From NCBI GenBank assembly GCA_900540255.1, contig UQFE01000009.1, positions 21,457 to 85,456 of the forward strand: a stretch of 64,000 nt of DNA, given 5' to 3'. The notes below the pieces were generated by a model, which worked only from the letters and a program-made list of their open reading frames with translations, was not told the DNA's origin and did no database searches. The stretch is from an uncultured Clostridium sp. (GTDB lineage: Bacteria; Bacillota; Clostridia; Clostridiales; Clostridiaceae). Of the stretch, positions 16,665 through 24,576 are shown piece by piece. The number at the start of each line of letters is the position of its first letter. The first letter of the stretch is position 1. Position numbers and translations under genes: made by a program.

Positions 16665-16811
16665 ATGAATGATGAAGCAAGAAAGTTAAAAAATGCTTAT
16701 GCAAGAGAGTGGAGAGCTAGAAATAAAGATAAGTCGAAAGCTTACCAGGAGAAGTATTGGCAGAATAAAGTTAAGAAAATGAAAGATGAAGGAGAGAAGA
16801 TCAATGAGTAA
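16665..16811 (+). CDS. 48-residue basic phage-type small protein
   Basis: ATG 16665 behind AAAGGAG, ending TAA 16809-16811. The sequence NAYAREWRARNKDKSKAYQE then KYWQNKVKK is rich in Arg/Trp/Lys and resembles a recurring small phage protein of the type R-N-x-Y-x-R-x-W-R; probably nucleic-acid binding. Its end overlaps the next start codon by 8 bases. Confidence 0.55.
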   Translation: MNDEARKLKNAYAREWRARNKDKSKAYQEKYWQNKVKKMKDEGEKINE

Positions 16812-17445
16812 GAAAAGTGAATTATTAAATGTTATTGAAGAATATAGAAGACAACAGGAATTATTTAAGAGTAAAGTAACTGAAATAGAAAGTAGACAAT
16901 ATTTAATGCAAGAAGGAAAGGAAATTGAAATAGAAAAAATAGCAACACCATTTACAGAAGTTGCACAAAATGCTCAAAATAGAGCTTTAGAAATATTAAA
17001 TAGTGGAATTGAAGCATTAGAGAAAAAATGGAGAGATAATTCTACAGGAAGATTAACAGATTCAAATTATCAAATAGGATTGGCCAATACTATAAAGATG
17101 ATTGAAGCAGGAGCAATTACGAATCAAGAAGATTTTAAAAATATTATAAATACATATAAAGATGACTATAATGCATTAGCAACTATAGAGAATTTATTAG
17201 GATTAGATCACCCAGAATTAGCAGTATTAATACCTAAAGATAATAGAGAATATAATAAGAAAGCATTAAATGATCTAAGAAATAATATAGGGAAATATAT
17301 TGGCCCATACAGTATAAGAGAGTCATTAACTATGAGTTTGCTTGGAATTATCGATTTTATTAATACTAGATTAGAAGATGATTTAACAATAATTCCATGG
17401 GAAGAAGTTAAAAAAATAGATTATGGGAGAATAACTTATAATTAA
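16804..17445 (+). CDS. 213-residue helical protein, unknown
   Basis: ATG 16804 (MSKKSELLN) is chosen because GAAGGAGAG precedes it; an in-frame ATG at 16786 lies upstream of that site. The first 70 residues look coiled-coil (LLNVIEEYRRQQELFKSK), the rest is helical with a Pro/Tyr-rich end. No family is recognised. Such proteins can be scaffold, regulatory or DNA-handling components in phage-like elements. It ends before a terminator. Confidence 0.6.
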   Translation: MSKKSELLNVIEEYRRQQELFKSKVTEIESRQYLMQEGKEIEIEKIATPFTEVAQNAQNRALEILNSGIEALEKKWRDNSTGRLTDSNYQIGLANTIKMIEAGAITNQEDFKNIINTYKDDYNALATIENLLGLDHPELAVLIPKDNREYNKKALNDLRNNIGKYIGPYSIRESLTMSLLGIIDFINTRLEDDLTIIPWEEVKKIDYGRITYN

Positions 17446-17479
17446 AAATTTGATAAAAATATGGATTTAAATATGCAAT

Positions 17480-17505
17480 AAAAGGGGCGAAAAAGGCTCC
17501 TTTTT
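17480..17505 (+). terminator. Terminator within the element
   Basis: AAAAGGGGC (17480-17488) pairs with GCTCCTTTT (17496-17504) with one G-U pair and continues into a T run. Confidence 0.7.
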
Positions 17506-17552
17506 GTATATGGAAATAGGCTTAAAGCATTGAAAATACTAAGAAAGAAAGG

Positions 17553-17568
17553 AGGGGTATACTCCCCT
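17553..17568 (+). promoter_or_regulatory. Hairpin covering a ribosome binding site
   Basis: The Shine-Dalgarno AGGAGGGG is partly inside a stem AGGGG (17553-17557)/CCCCT (17564-17568) that ends directly at ATG 17569. In an AT-rich genome a G/C stem here should limit translation initiation. Confidence 0.45.
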
Positions 17569-17787
17569 ATGGGTACTAAAAGTAAAAAAACAAGTTTTAG
17601 ATTAAGCAGTCCAAAGGATATAAGAAGGACTTTAGCCAAGGTTACTAATATGATTGCTAATGATGAAATAGATGTTAAAAAGGCTAACGCAATAATTTAC
17701 TCATGTAATTCTATTTTAAACAGTATTAGAACTGATGAATTAGAAAAGCAAGTTCAAGAGTTGGAGGAGTTAGTTAATGATAAGTAG
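17569..17787 (+). CDS. 72-residue phage-type protein, unknown
   Basis: The start is ATG 17569 (MGTKSKKTSFRLSSPKDIRR) behind AGGAGGGG; a TTG at 17530 would add 13 residues but has no ribosome binding site. The pattern of a basic start, a helix with KANAIIYSCNSILNSIR and an acidic tail is one I associate with small proteins near packaging or late regulation genes of Firmicute phages, but I cannot assign a role. It overlaps the next gene by 11 bases. Confidence 0.6.
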   Translation: MGTKSKKTSFRLSSPKDIRRTLAKVTNMIANDEIDVKKANAIIYSCNSILNSIRTDELEKQVQELEELVNDK

Positions 17788-18019
17788 GAATAGGTTAAAT
17801 AAGATTAAAAAGGCTCTAATAAAGGATTTAGATAAGTTAGTAATTATAAAATTTTCAGATGGTAGCGAGTTAAAAGTTATTGGAGCTGCTATCAATGAAG
17901 CATTTGCTAATTATGATAAAGGAACAGAATTTACAAGAGCAATAAAAGATAAAGAAATAGTTAGTTGTTCAGATCATGGAAAGTTAATTCATGTTATACA
18001 ACAGTTAATAGAAGGTTAG
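17777..18019 (+). CDS. 80-residue protein, unknown
   Basis: ATG 17777 overlaps the previous gene; TTGGAGGAG in that gene is its ribosome binding site. A short mixed alpha/beta protein (KLVIIKFSDGSELKVIGAAI) with one Cys-His pair (SCSDHG). No family recognised. Translationally coupled to its neighbour and 17 bases before the sigma factor. Confidence 0.55.
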   Translation: MISRNRLNKIKKALIKDLDKLVIIKFSDGSELKVIGAAINEAFANYDKGTEFTRAIKDKEIVSCSDHGKLIHVIQQLIEG

Positions 18020-18035
18020 TTAAAGAGGTCACAGA

Positions 18036-18746
18036 ATGAGTAATGAGGAATTAGTACAACTATATCAAAATGGAGATAAAAAAGCCTTAGAAAAGCTTAT
18101 ACAAGCAAATACAGGCATAATAAATAAAATAGCAAATAAATATAATGGCATAAATAGAGAGTTAGAATTTGATGATTTATTTCAAAGTGGAGTATTAGGA
18201 CTTATTAATGCAGTTGAAAAATATAATTGTAATCATGAGAAGAAAGCTAAATTTATCACATATGCAGTATTTCTTATAGATAGATATATTTATTTTTGTG
18301 TTAATGGTAGAGGTAGTAAAGAAATAGAAAATAATAAGTTTTACAATAGTTGTACAAGCCTTAATGCTCCTATAGGAGAAGATGAAACAGGAGAAGTAAT
18401 TGACTTAATAGAGGGAGTAGATTATGGTTTTGAGAATATAGAAGAAAAAATATTTTTACAGAACTTAAGAAAAAATTTAGAGGAAGTTATGCAAAGTTGT
18501 AATACTTTAGAACAAAGAGAAATATTGAAAAGTAAGTATGGTTGGAATGCAAAGCCAATGATGTTAAATGATATAGCAGAGCTATTTAATAGTACAGTAA
18601 GTAAAGTAAGAAATATAGAGAACCTAGCATTAAGAAAATTAAGAAATAGCTCATGGGCTATGCAGAATGTAAAAGAGTTTGCAGAGTTTGGATATATAGA
18701 TAAATTTTCTTTAGAGATATTCAGAAGTTGGGGGATAAATGTATAA
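18036..18746 (+). CDS. Element-encoded sigma-70 family factor
   Basis: A 236-residue sigma-like protein. Region 2 is clear (ALEKLIQANTGIINKIANKY, then DDLFQSGVLGLINAVEKYN, AKFITYAVFLIDRYI), and region 4 appears near the C-terminus (MLNDIAELFNSTVSKVRNIE, LALRKLRN). Spacing and length fit an alternative sigma without a full region 3. It probably directs RNA polymerase to late or cargo genes of the element. An extra 35-residue C-terminal tail (AMQNVKEFAEFGYIDKFSL) is unusual. The start ATG 18036 follows AAAGAGG. It is coupled to the HTH gene that begins right at its stop. Confidence 0.8.
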   Translation: MSNEELVQLYQNGDKKALEKLIQANTGIINKIANKYNGINRELEFDDLFQSGVLGLINAVEKYNCNHEKKAKFITYAVFLIDRYIYFCVNGRGSKEIENNKFYNSCTSLNAPIGEDETGEVIDLIEGVDYGFENIEEKIFLQNLRKNLEEVMQSCNTLEQREILKSKYGWNAKPMMLNDIAELFNSTVSKVRNIENLALRKLRNSSWAMQNVKEFAEFGYIDKFSLEIFRSWGINV

Positions 18747-19094
18747 GTGAGAGATAGTATGATCAAGGCTAAAGATATAATAAATATAAAGCAAGAACAT
18801 GAGAAGTATAAGAAGCTATATGAGAATGAAACTGATATTGTAAAGAGAAGGAAATATGGAAGAAGATTTAGAGATTATGAAGATAAACTTATGGATATAG
18901 AATTACAATTATTAAATATAGAATTAGGGTTATTTAGGGATATTGAATTACACAAGAATGTATTTATAGATAGATATATGAAGAATATATCAGTAGAAAG
19001 ATTAGTTGATAAATATAGATTATCAAGAACAACTATATATAGAATTTGTAATAAAGCTAAGAGATTGTTTGAGAGTAATAGATGGAGAATTTAA
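18747..19094 (+). CDS. HTH protein resembling sigma region 4
   Basis: 115 residues (GTG 18747, or ATG 18759). The N-terminal 70 residues are a charged coiled coil; the C-terminus (DRYMKNISVERLVDKYRLSR, TTIYRICNKAKRLF) is a region-4-type helix-turn-helix. It starts at the base after the sigma gene's stop, so the two are co-translated. It resembles late-gene regulators of phages such as ArpU-type proteins; direct family membership is not certain. Confidence 0.65.
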   Translation: MRDSMIKAKDIINIKQEHEKYKKLYENETDIVKRRKYGRRFRDYEDKLMDIELQLLNIELGLFRDIELHKNVFIDRYMKNISVERLVDKYRLSRTTIYRICNKAKRLFESNRWRI

Positions 19095-19177
19095 AATGAT
19101 GTGTTTATATTTAATTGGAAAATACTTATAGAGTGTATATGTCTTTTATTGTATAATTATGTAATAAGGAGGTAGAT

Positions 19178-19942
19178 ATGGTGGAATTAGCAAAAGATTT
19201 AATAATGATAATACCAGCAATAATTATATGTATAAAGACAGTTTATAGTATTTTTATTGAGATTATAAAATCAAAGTATAGTTTAGCTCCAGGAGAAGAG
19301 TCAATATTTAAAATAGTTATTTCTATAATAGGATATGGAATAGTTAGCATAGATATAGTATATTTATTAATAGTTATATTTAAATTATTTAGTGAAGGCG
19401 TGAAGTATAATCCAATAGCATTAATTGAATTTAATCCTACTATTAGTGAGTTAATAGCACTGTTAATAGTAGTAATGTTTATTATTATATTTATTTCAAT
19501 CCCCGTTAACTTTGTAAGGTTATTAGATATTTTTAGAGATAAATTAGAAAAGGAAGTTATAAATTATGGTAAAATGAAAAAATATAGAAATGGATTATAT
19601 TTAAATGGGGGGTTATTAATTTTTTTAACAGGATTCTTTATTTTACCAATTATTATTACAGGATATAAAGAAATCAGCAAGGAGCAGTTATCAACTATAT
19701 TTGGAATATTAATATTTAATTTTACAATGATAACAATTCTCTGTAGTTTATATAAAGCGTATAAGGAAATATATGATGATAGAGTTTATGTATTAGAAGG
19801 TGAAGGTATATTTATTACATGTAAAATTTATTTAACATATTCAGATTATTATTTAATTATATCGAATGGAGAAGAAAAATTTATATCAAAAAATAAAATA
19901 GAGATTATAAGAAAGATAAAAATACCTAATGAACATAAATAA
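19178..19942 (+). CDS. Element membrane protein, unknown
   Basis: 254 residues with five or so transmembrane segments (IMIIPAIIICIKTVYSIF; IVISIIGYGIVSIDIVYLLI; LIALLIVVMFIIIFISIPV; LLIFLTGFFILPIIITGY; IFGILIFNFTMITILCSLY) and a C-terminal cytosolic domain of about 60 residues. ATG 19178 follows AAGGAGG. No signature of a transporter, holin or exclusion protein is recognised. Its position in the accessory end of the element suggests cargo, possibly superinfection exclusion (inference only). Confidence 0.6.
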   Translation: MVELAKDLIMIIPAIIICIKTVYSIFIEIIKSKYSLAPGEESIFKIVISIIGYGIVSIDIVYLLIVIFKLFSEGVKYNPIALIEFNPTISELIALLIVVMFIIIFISIPVNFVRLLDIFRDKLEKEVINYGKMKKYRNGLYLNGGLLIFLTGFFILPIIITGYKEISKEQLSTIFGILIFNFTMITILCSLYKAYKEIYDDRVYVLEGEGIFITCKIYLTYSDYYLIISNGEEKFISKNKIEIIRKIKIPNEHK

Positions 19943-20016
19943 TTGTAGTATTAATAAATATTTATACTAGTACAAGCTGATTTATAAATGAATATAGTAT
20001 TTTAGGAGGTTATTAT

Positions 20017-20385
20017 ATGAAAAATATAATATTAGAATTTGATAAAAGAATTATAGAAAAAGAAGAAATGAAGGAGCATATTGATTATTATGTAAGTATG
20101 GCTCAAAAAGGATTTAATTTTCTTAATAATAATGATAAAAAAGGTGCTATGGAAGTTCTTAAAGAGATAAGAAAATATATGAAAGAGGAATTCAATTATT
20201 ATAATAAATCAAAGGTGCAAAAGTACATAGAGAAGAATTCTCTTTATAGTATTTATTATAACGGACTATATGAAGCATTTGCAAAACAGATTAAACCAAC
20301 ATCATATGAGACATTAAGTAGTAATTTATATGATATTGAAGATTATATAAGTAATTATAATATGTCGATATTCTTTAAGAATTAA
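20017..20385 (+). CDS. 122-residue accessory protein, unknown
   Basis: ATG 20017 behind TAGGAGG. Mostly helical and Tyr/Lys-rich (EEMKEHIDYYVSMAQKGFNF, KKGAMEVLKEIRKYMKEEFN), with no membrane segment or motif that I recognise. It is 74 bases after the membrane protein and ends before a terminator, so the two may form one cargo unit. Confidence 0.55.
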   Translation: MKNIILEFDKRIIEKEEMKEHIDYYVSMAQKGFNFLNNNDKKGAMEVLKEIRKYMKEEFNYYNKSKVQKYIEKNSLYSIYYNGLYEAFAKQIKPTSYETLSSNLYDIEDYISNYNMSIFFKN

Positions 20386-20740
20386 TAGGATAATGATTTA
20401 AATATATTTTAAAATACAATTTATATAATTTATTTGTGTAAATTTAGTTAAAAGTAATTTTTTATTAATAATGTAAAAATGAACATGATAAAGCTGGTGC
20501 AAAATATTTGTATCAGCTTTTATTAATTAGAAATTATTAAATTGTGGTAGAGTAATTCTTTATAGCTGGATTAAATTATATGAGGAGAAATTATAAATAA
20601 TAAATAATAAATATTCTTGAATTTATCAAAAAAATAATTGATATTACATAAAAATTAAAGAAATATAGAGTATTATAGATGAATATTGAGATAATTTATT
20701 TTAAATAGGAATAAAGAAGGCTGATGTGAGTGTACAAAAA
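20386..20740. other. 355-bp gap before the Abi locus
   Basis: Holds one terminator (20490-20520) and otherwise AT-rich sequence with no convincing frame, promoter or repeat. Confidence 0.6.
20490..20524 (+). terminator. Terminator upstream of the Abi locus
   Basis: AAAGCTG (20490-20496) pairs with CAGCTTT (20514-20520), with further inner pairing GCAAA/TTTG, followed by TATTAATT. It isolates the Abi locus from the upstream operon. Confidence 0.6.
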
Positions 20741-20762
20741 TTACGTTTAAACGTAATATAAT
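20741..20762 (+). promoter_or_regulatory. Promoter of the Abi-linked RNA with a 16-bp palindrome
   Basis: A perfect palindrome TTACGTTTAAACGTAA (20741-20756) directly abuts a perfect -10 TATAAT (20757-20762). The -35 is weak (TGTACA or TACAAA, 20731-20738), so the palindrome, lying in the spacer, may be an operator. The predicted start, about 20769, is just ahead of hairpin 1. Confidence 0.55.
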
Positions 20763-20768
20763 ATTAAC

Positions 20769-20876
20769 AGAACTTACAGCGCCTCTTAATAATGCGAACC
20801 GTGTAAGTCAATATAATCGAAAATTAGTTAAAATCCACCACGCCTCTTAATAATGCGAACCGGGTGGATTTTTTTT
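20769..20876 (+). ncRNA. Tandem-hairpin RNA upstream of the Abi_2 gene
   Basis: Two units. Unit 1: ACTTACA (20772-20778), one base, a 22-nt block (20780-20801), TGTAAGT (20802-20808). Unit 2: AATCCACC (20832-20839), one base, the identical 22-nt block (20841-20862), GGTGGATT (20863-20870), then a T-run. The block begins CGCCTCTTAATAATGCG, whose CGC and GCG can pair. The outer stems differ completely in sequence yet pair perfectly in both units: covariation inside one locus. Unit 2 doubles as an intrinsic terminator. A structured RNA motif near abiF-type genes has been described; I recall this but could not compare. Confidence 0.8.
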
Positions 20877-20889
20877 AGGGGAGAATTGT

Positions 20890-21798
20890 ATGGAGGGAAT
20901 AACTCAACTTAAAGAGCCAAGGACATTTGAAGAACAAATTCAAATTTTAAAATCAAGAAATATGGAGATAGAAAATGAAGAAAGAGCTATTGAAATATTA
21001 AAGAGAACAAACTATTACAGACTTACAGCATATGCGTTACAGTTTAAACATAATGATGAATACAAAGATATTACTTTTGATAAAATGTACAAGTTATATA
21101 AATTTGATATGAAATTAAGGCATTTAATTTTAGCTGTATTAGAAAATATAGAAATATCATTAAGAACATATGTAGCCTATAATTTATCGATTAAGTATGG
21201 AGCAGAGGCTCACAAAAAAGAAGAATTATTTAAAGATATAGATTTATATAAGGGATATTATGATGAAGATAATAAATATCATAATGGATTACTAGATGAG
21301 ATCAAAAGTGAACAAATAAAGAAAAAAAATGAACCTTTTGTTAAGCATCATATTAAAACATATGAAGGGAAATTTCCAATATGGGCGGTTGTTGAACTGT
21401 TTTCTTTTGGAATGTTGTCAAAAATGTATAAGAATTTAATTGTTGCAGAACAAAAGGAAATTTCAAGAGGGTGTTTTAATACAAACTATCAATTATTAGA
21501 AAGTTGGTTAGATACATTAGCATATATTAGGAATACTTGTGCTCATTATGGTAGACTTTATAATAAAAAGCTACCTAAAATTCCTAAAATACATAGTAGG
21601 TATAATAAGTACAAAGATTATATAGAAATAAATAAGTTATTTGTCGCAATATTAGCTTTAAAGGAACTTTTAACACCAATAAATAAATATGAGGAATTTA
21701 AAGAAAATTTAAAAGAATTAATAAAAGAGTACATAGATATTATAGATTTAGATACATTGGGGTTTATTGATAATTGGGAAGAAGTTTTGGAGCTGTAA
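20890..21798 (+). CDS. Abi_2 family abortive-infection protein (AbiD/AbiF type, HEPN)
   Basis: 302 residues. The N-terminus has the Abi_2 signature (RTFEEQIQILKSRNMEIENE, then AIEILKRTNYYRLTAYALQF) and LRHLILAVLENIEISLRTYVAY; the C-terminal part has LESWLDTLAYIRNTCAHYGRL, with the HEPN RNase motif RNxxxH at Arg214-His219. Known relatives stop phage growth by killing or arresting the infected cell, and HEPN proteins are usually RNases. ATG 20890 follows AGGGGAG, which begins one base after the T-run of the upstream RNA, so expression depends on read-through or RNA processing. It is the last gene before attR, the usual place for island defence cargo. Confidence 0.88.
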   Translation: MEGITQLKEPRTFEEQIQILKSRNMEIENEERAIEILKRTNYYRLTAYALQFKHNDEYKDITFDKMYKLYKFDMKLRHLILAVLENIEISLRTYVAYNLSIKYGAEAHKKEELFKDIDLYKGYYDEDNKYHNGLLDEIKSEQIKKKNEPFVKHHIKTYEGKFPIWAVVELFSFGMLSKMYKNLIVAEQKEISRGCFNTNYQLLESWLDTLAYIRNTCAHYGRLYNKKLPKIPKIHSRYNKYKDYIEINKLFVAILALKELLTPINKYEEFKENLKELIKEYIDIIDLDTLGFIDNWEEVLEL

Positions 21799-21867
21799 TT
21801 ATTAATATTAGTTTATATATAAATATTTATAATTAGATAATCAATTTTATTAATTTACATATAAATC

Positions 21868-21897
21868 AAAAAGAATTCTAGAAATAGGGTTCTTTTT
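21868..21897 (+). terminator. Terminator after the Abi_2 gene
   Basis: AAAAAGAA (21868-21875) pairs with TTCTTTTT (21890-21897); inner CT/AG pairing. Confidence 0.65.
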
Positions 21898-21904
21898 GAT
21901 TAGA

Positions 21905-21925
21905 AGTGGGAAAAATAGTGGGAAA
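21905..21925 (+). promoter_or_regulatory. Two AGTGGGAAA repeats beside attR
   Basis: AGTGGGAAA at 21905-21913 and 21917-21925, 12 bases apart, the same word and spacing as beside attL; probable integrase arm sites. Confidence 0.55.
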
Positions 21926-21936
21926 TTTATAAAAGT

Positions 21937-21980
21937 AAAAAGCCTTGATATTACGGAAACGAGTAATATCGAGGCTTTTT
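21937..21980 (-). terminator. Element-borne terminator for the tRNA-Leu transcript
   Basis: A long stem AAAAAGCC-T-GATATTAC ... GTAATATC-G-AGGCTTTTT around GGAAACGA. Reading leftward, the tRNA transcript crosses attR and meets this hairpin inside the element. It resembles the host terminator at 9061-9103 in sequence order, so the element restores the terminator it displaced. Confidence 0.65.
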
Positions 21981-21989
21981 ACTTGTTAG

Positions 21990-22019
21990 ATATAAAATTG
22001 GTGCCGGCAGTGGGAATCG
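21990..22019. repeat. attR: 30-bp repeat inside the tRNA-Leu 3' end
   Basis: Identical to 9117-9146. It contains the tRNA acceptor 3' half and CCA and lies in the intact gene. Confidence 0.93.
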
Positions 22020-22081
22020 AACCCACACGGTTACCCGCATGATTTTGAGTCATGTGCGTCTGCCAGTTCCGCCATGCCGAC
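21999..22081 (-). tRNA. tRNA-Leu (anticodon CAA)
   Basis: Minus strand, 83 nt including encoded CCA. The acceptor stem GTCGGCA pairs with TGCCGGC (one G-U), the anticodon stem CATGA/TCATG frames loop CTCAAAA with anticodon CAA (22045-22047), the T arm contains GGTTCGATTCC, and a long class II variable arm is present. The intact copy is at the element's right end. Confidence 0.95.
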
Positions 22082-22099
22082 TTAATTAACATATAAATA

Positions 22100-22128
22100 A
22101 TATTATCATATAGGGATAATTGTGTCAA
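22100..22128 (-). promoter_or_regulatory. tRNA-Leu promoter
   Basis: On the minus strand TTGACA (22123-22128 on plus), 17-bp spacer, TAATAT (22100-22105 on plus). Confidence 0.75.
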
Positions 22129-22279
22129 TAGAATAAATTGAAAAAAGTGGAAAAAGGATTTGGTTGATATATAGAAAATGAGTAACTAATTTAATAGTAT
22201 TTAGAACTTGTTGTAAGATTTTATCATATATTGCTTATATAATGATAAAGCTATGAATAATAAAGGAGATTTAAAAATT

Positions 22280-23098
22280 ATGGAATGGTTTATGGGATTA
22301 AATCCAATTGCTCAGGGATTATCGGCTACAATATTTACATGGGCAATAACAGCACTAGGTGCAGCTTTAGTATTTTTCTTTAAAACTGTTGATAGGAGAA
22401 TATTAAATTGCATGCTTGGATTTGGAGCTGGAGTTATGATAGCAGCAAGTTTTTGGTCATTATTAAATCCAGCAATAGAATTATGTGATAACCTTGGATA
22501 TAGTGAAATTATATTACCATCCATTGGATTTTTTTCAGGAGGAATTTTTATAATATTAGCTGATAAAATGATGGATAAGTATTCATATGGGGTAATAACA
22601 GAAAATGATGAAATAGCAAGAGACTCAATAGTAAAGAAGTACAAAAGAAGTATATTGCTTGTAGTAGCAGTAACACTTCATAACATACCAGAGGGATTAG
22701 CTGTTGGGGTAGCCTTTGGTGGAGTAGCAGCAGGAATACCATCAGCAACTATAGGAGCAGCTATAAGCTTAGCATTGGGAATAGGTCTTCAAAATTTCCC
22801 AGAGGGAGCAGCTGTATCTTTACCTTTAAGAAGAGAGGGTTTATCAAGAACTAAAAGTTTTTTTTACGGACAAGCATCAGGAATAGTTGAGCCAATAGCA
22901 GGTTTTTTAGGTGCAATGGCAGCTGTTGGGGTTAGAAGTATGTTACCATTTTTTTTAGCTTTTTCAGCAGGGGCAATGGTTTCAGTTGTAGGTTCAGAAC
23001 TATTACCAGAAGCATCTATTGAAAATAAGGCATTAACAACTATAGGATTAATATTTGGATTTATAACTATGATGATATTAGATGTAACACTTGGATAA
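22280..23098 (+). CDS. ZIP-family divalent metal transporter
   Basis: A 272-residue membrane protein of the ZIP family (zinc, iron or manganese uptake). Eight or so hydrophobic segments; the metal-site helices are clear: TLHNIPEGLAVGVAFGG (helix IV, HNIPEG) and GIGLQNFPEGAAVSLPL (helix V, QNFPEG). The start is ATG 22280 behind AAAGGAGA; an in-frame ATG at 22253 is upstream of that site. Bacterial relatives of this GufA-like type carry Zn/Fe with little selectivity. Monocistronic and close to the element's insertion site, but outside it. Confidence 0.9.
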   Translation: MEWFMGLNPIAQGLSATIFTWAITALGAALVFFFKTVDRRILNCMLGFGAGVMIAASFWSLLNPAIELCDNLGYSEIILPSIGFFSGGIFIILADKMMDKYSYGVITENDEIARDSIVKKYKRSILLVVAVTLHNIPEGLAVGVAFGGVAAGIPSATIGAAISLALGIGLQNFPEGAAVSLPLRREGLSRTKSFFYGQASGIVEPIAGFLGAMAAVGVRSMLPFFLAFSAGAMVSVVGSELLPEASIENKALTTIGLIFGFITMMILDVTLG

Positions 23099-23108
23099 AG
23101 ATAAAAGA

Positions 23109-23132
23109 AGGATGACACAAAAGTATCATCCT
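23109..23132 (+). terminator. Terminator after the ZIP gene
   Basis: AGGATGA (23109-23115) pairs with TCATCCT (23126-23132). The tail is weak in T, so efficiency is uncertain. Confidence 0.5.
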
Positions 23133-23197
23133 AATTACATAAAAATATAAGGTTTTATTGAGAGAATTAAAAGTTTATTCAAAAAAGATTTATATTA

Positions 23198-24529
<1,332 letters not shown>

Positions 24530-24576
24530 TTATTTAATGAATAAAACATTTAAACTTTTACTAGATGTAAATAAAA

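Larger units (their letters stand above)
9117..22019. mobile_element. Integrated element in tRNA-Leu(CAA), phage-satellite-like
   Basis: About 12.9 kb between perfect 30-bp direct repeats (9117-9146 and 21990-22019); the right copy forms the 3' end of an intact tRNA-Leu, the left copy is a gene fragment. Contents: tyrosine integrase next to the left end, divergent repressor and Cro-like genes, an excisionase-like protein, replisome organiser and DnaB helicase, numerous small phage-type proteins, a sigma factor and Abi cargo. No virion, large terminase, lysis, relaxase or conjugation gene was found. It most resembles a phage-inducible-type chromosomal island; a deleted prophage is the main alternative. 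Confidence 0.9.

Noticed and set aside
17569..17787. Small terminase subunit
   Set aside because: Length and a helical region are compatible, but no HTH or TerS signature is visible and no large subunit follows; left as unknown.
20772..20870. CRISPR array
   Set aside because: Only two copies of the 22-nt block, both inside individual hairpins with complementary flanks, and no cas genes. The structure is a tandem RNA hairpin, not repeat-spacer.
9331..22019. Complete prophage or integrative conjugative element
   Set aside because: No portal, capsid, tail, large terminase, holin, endolysin, relaxase, coupling protein or VirB4-type gene among the open frames.
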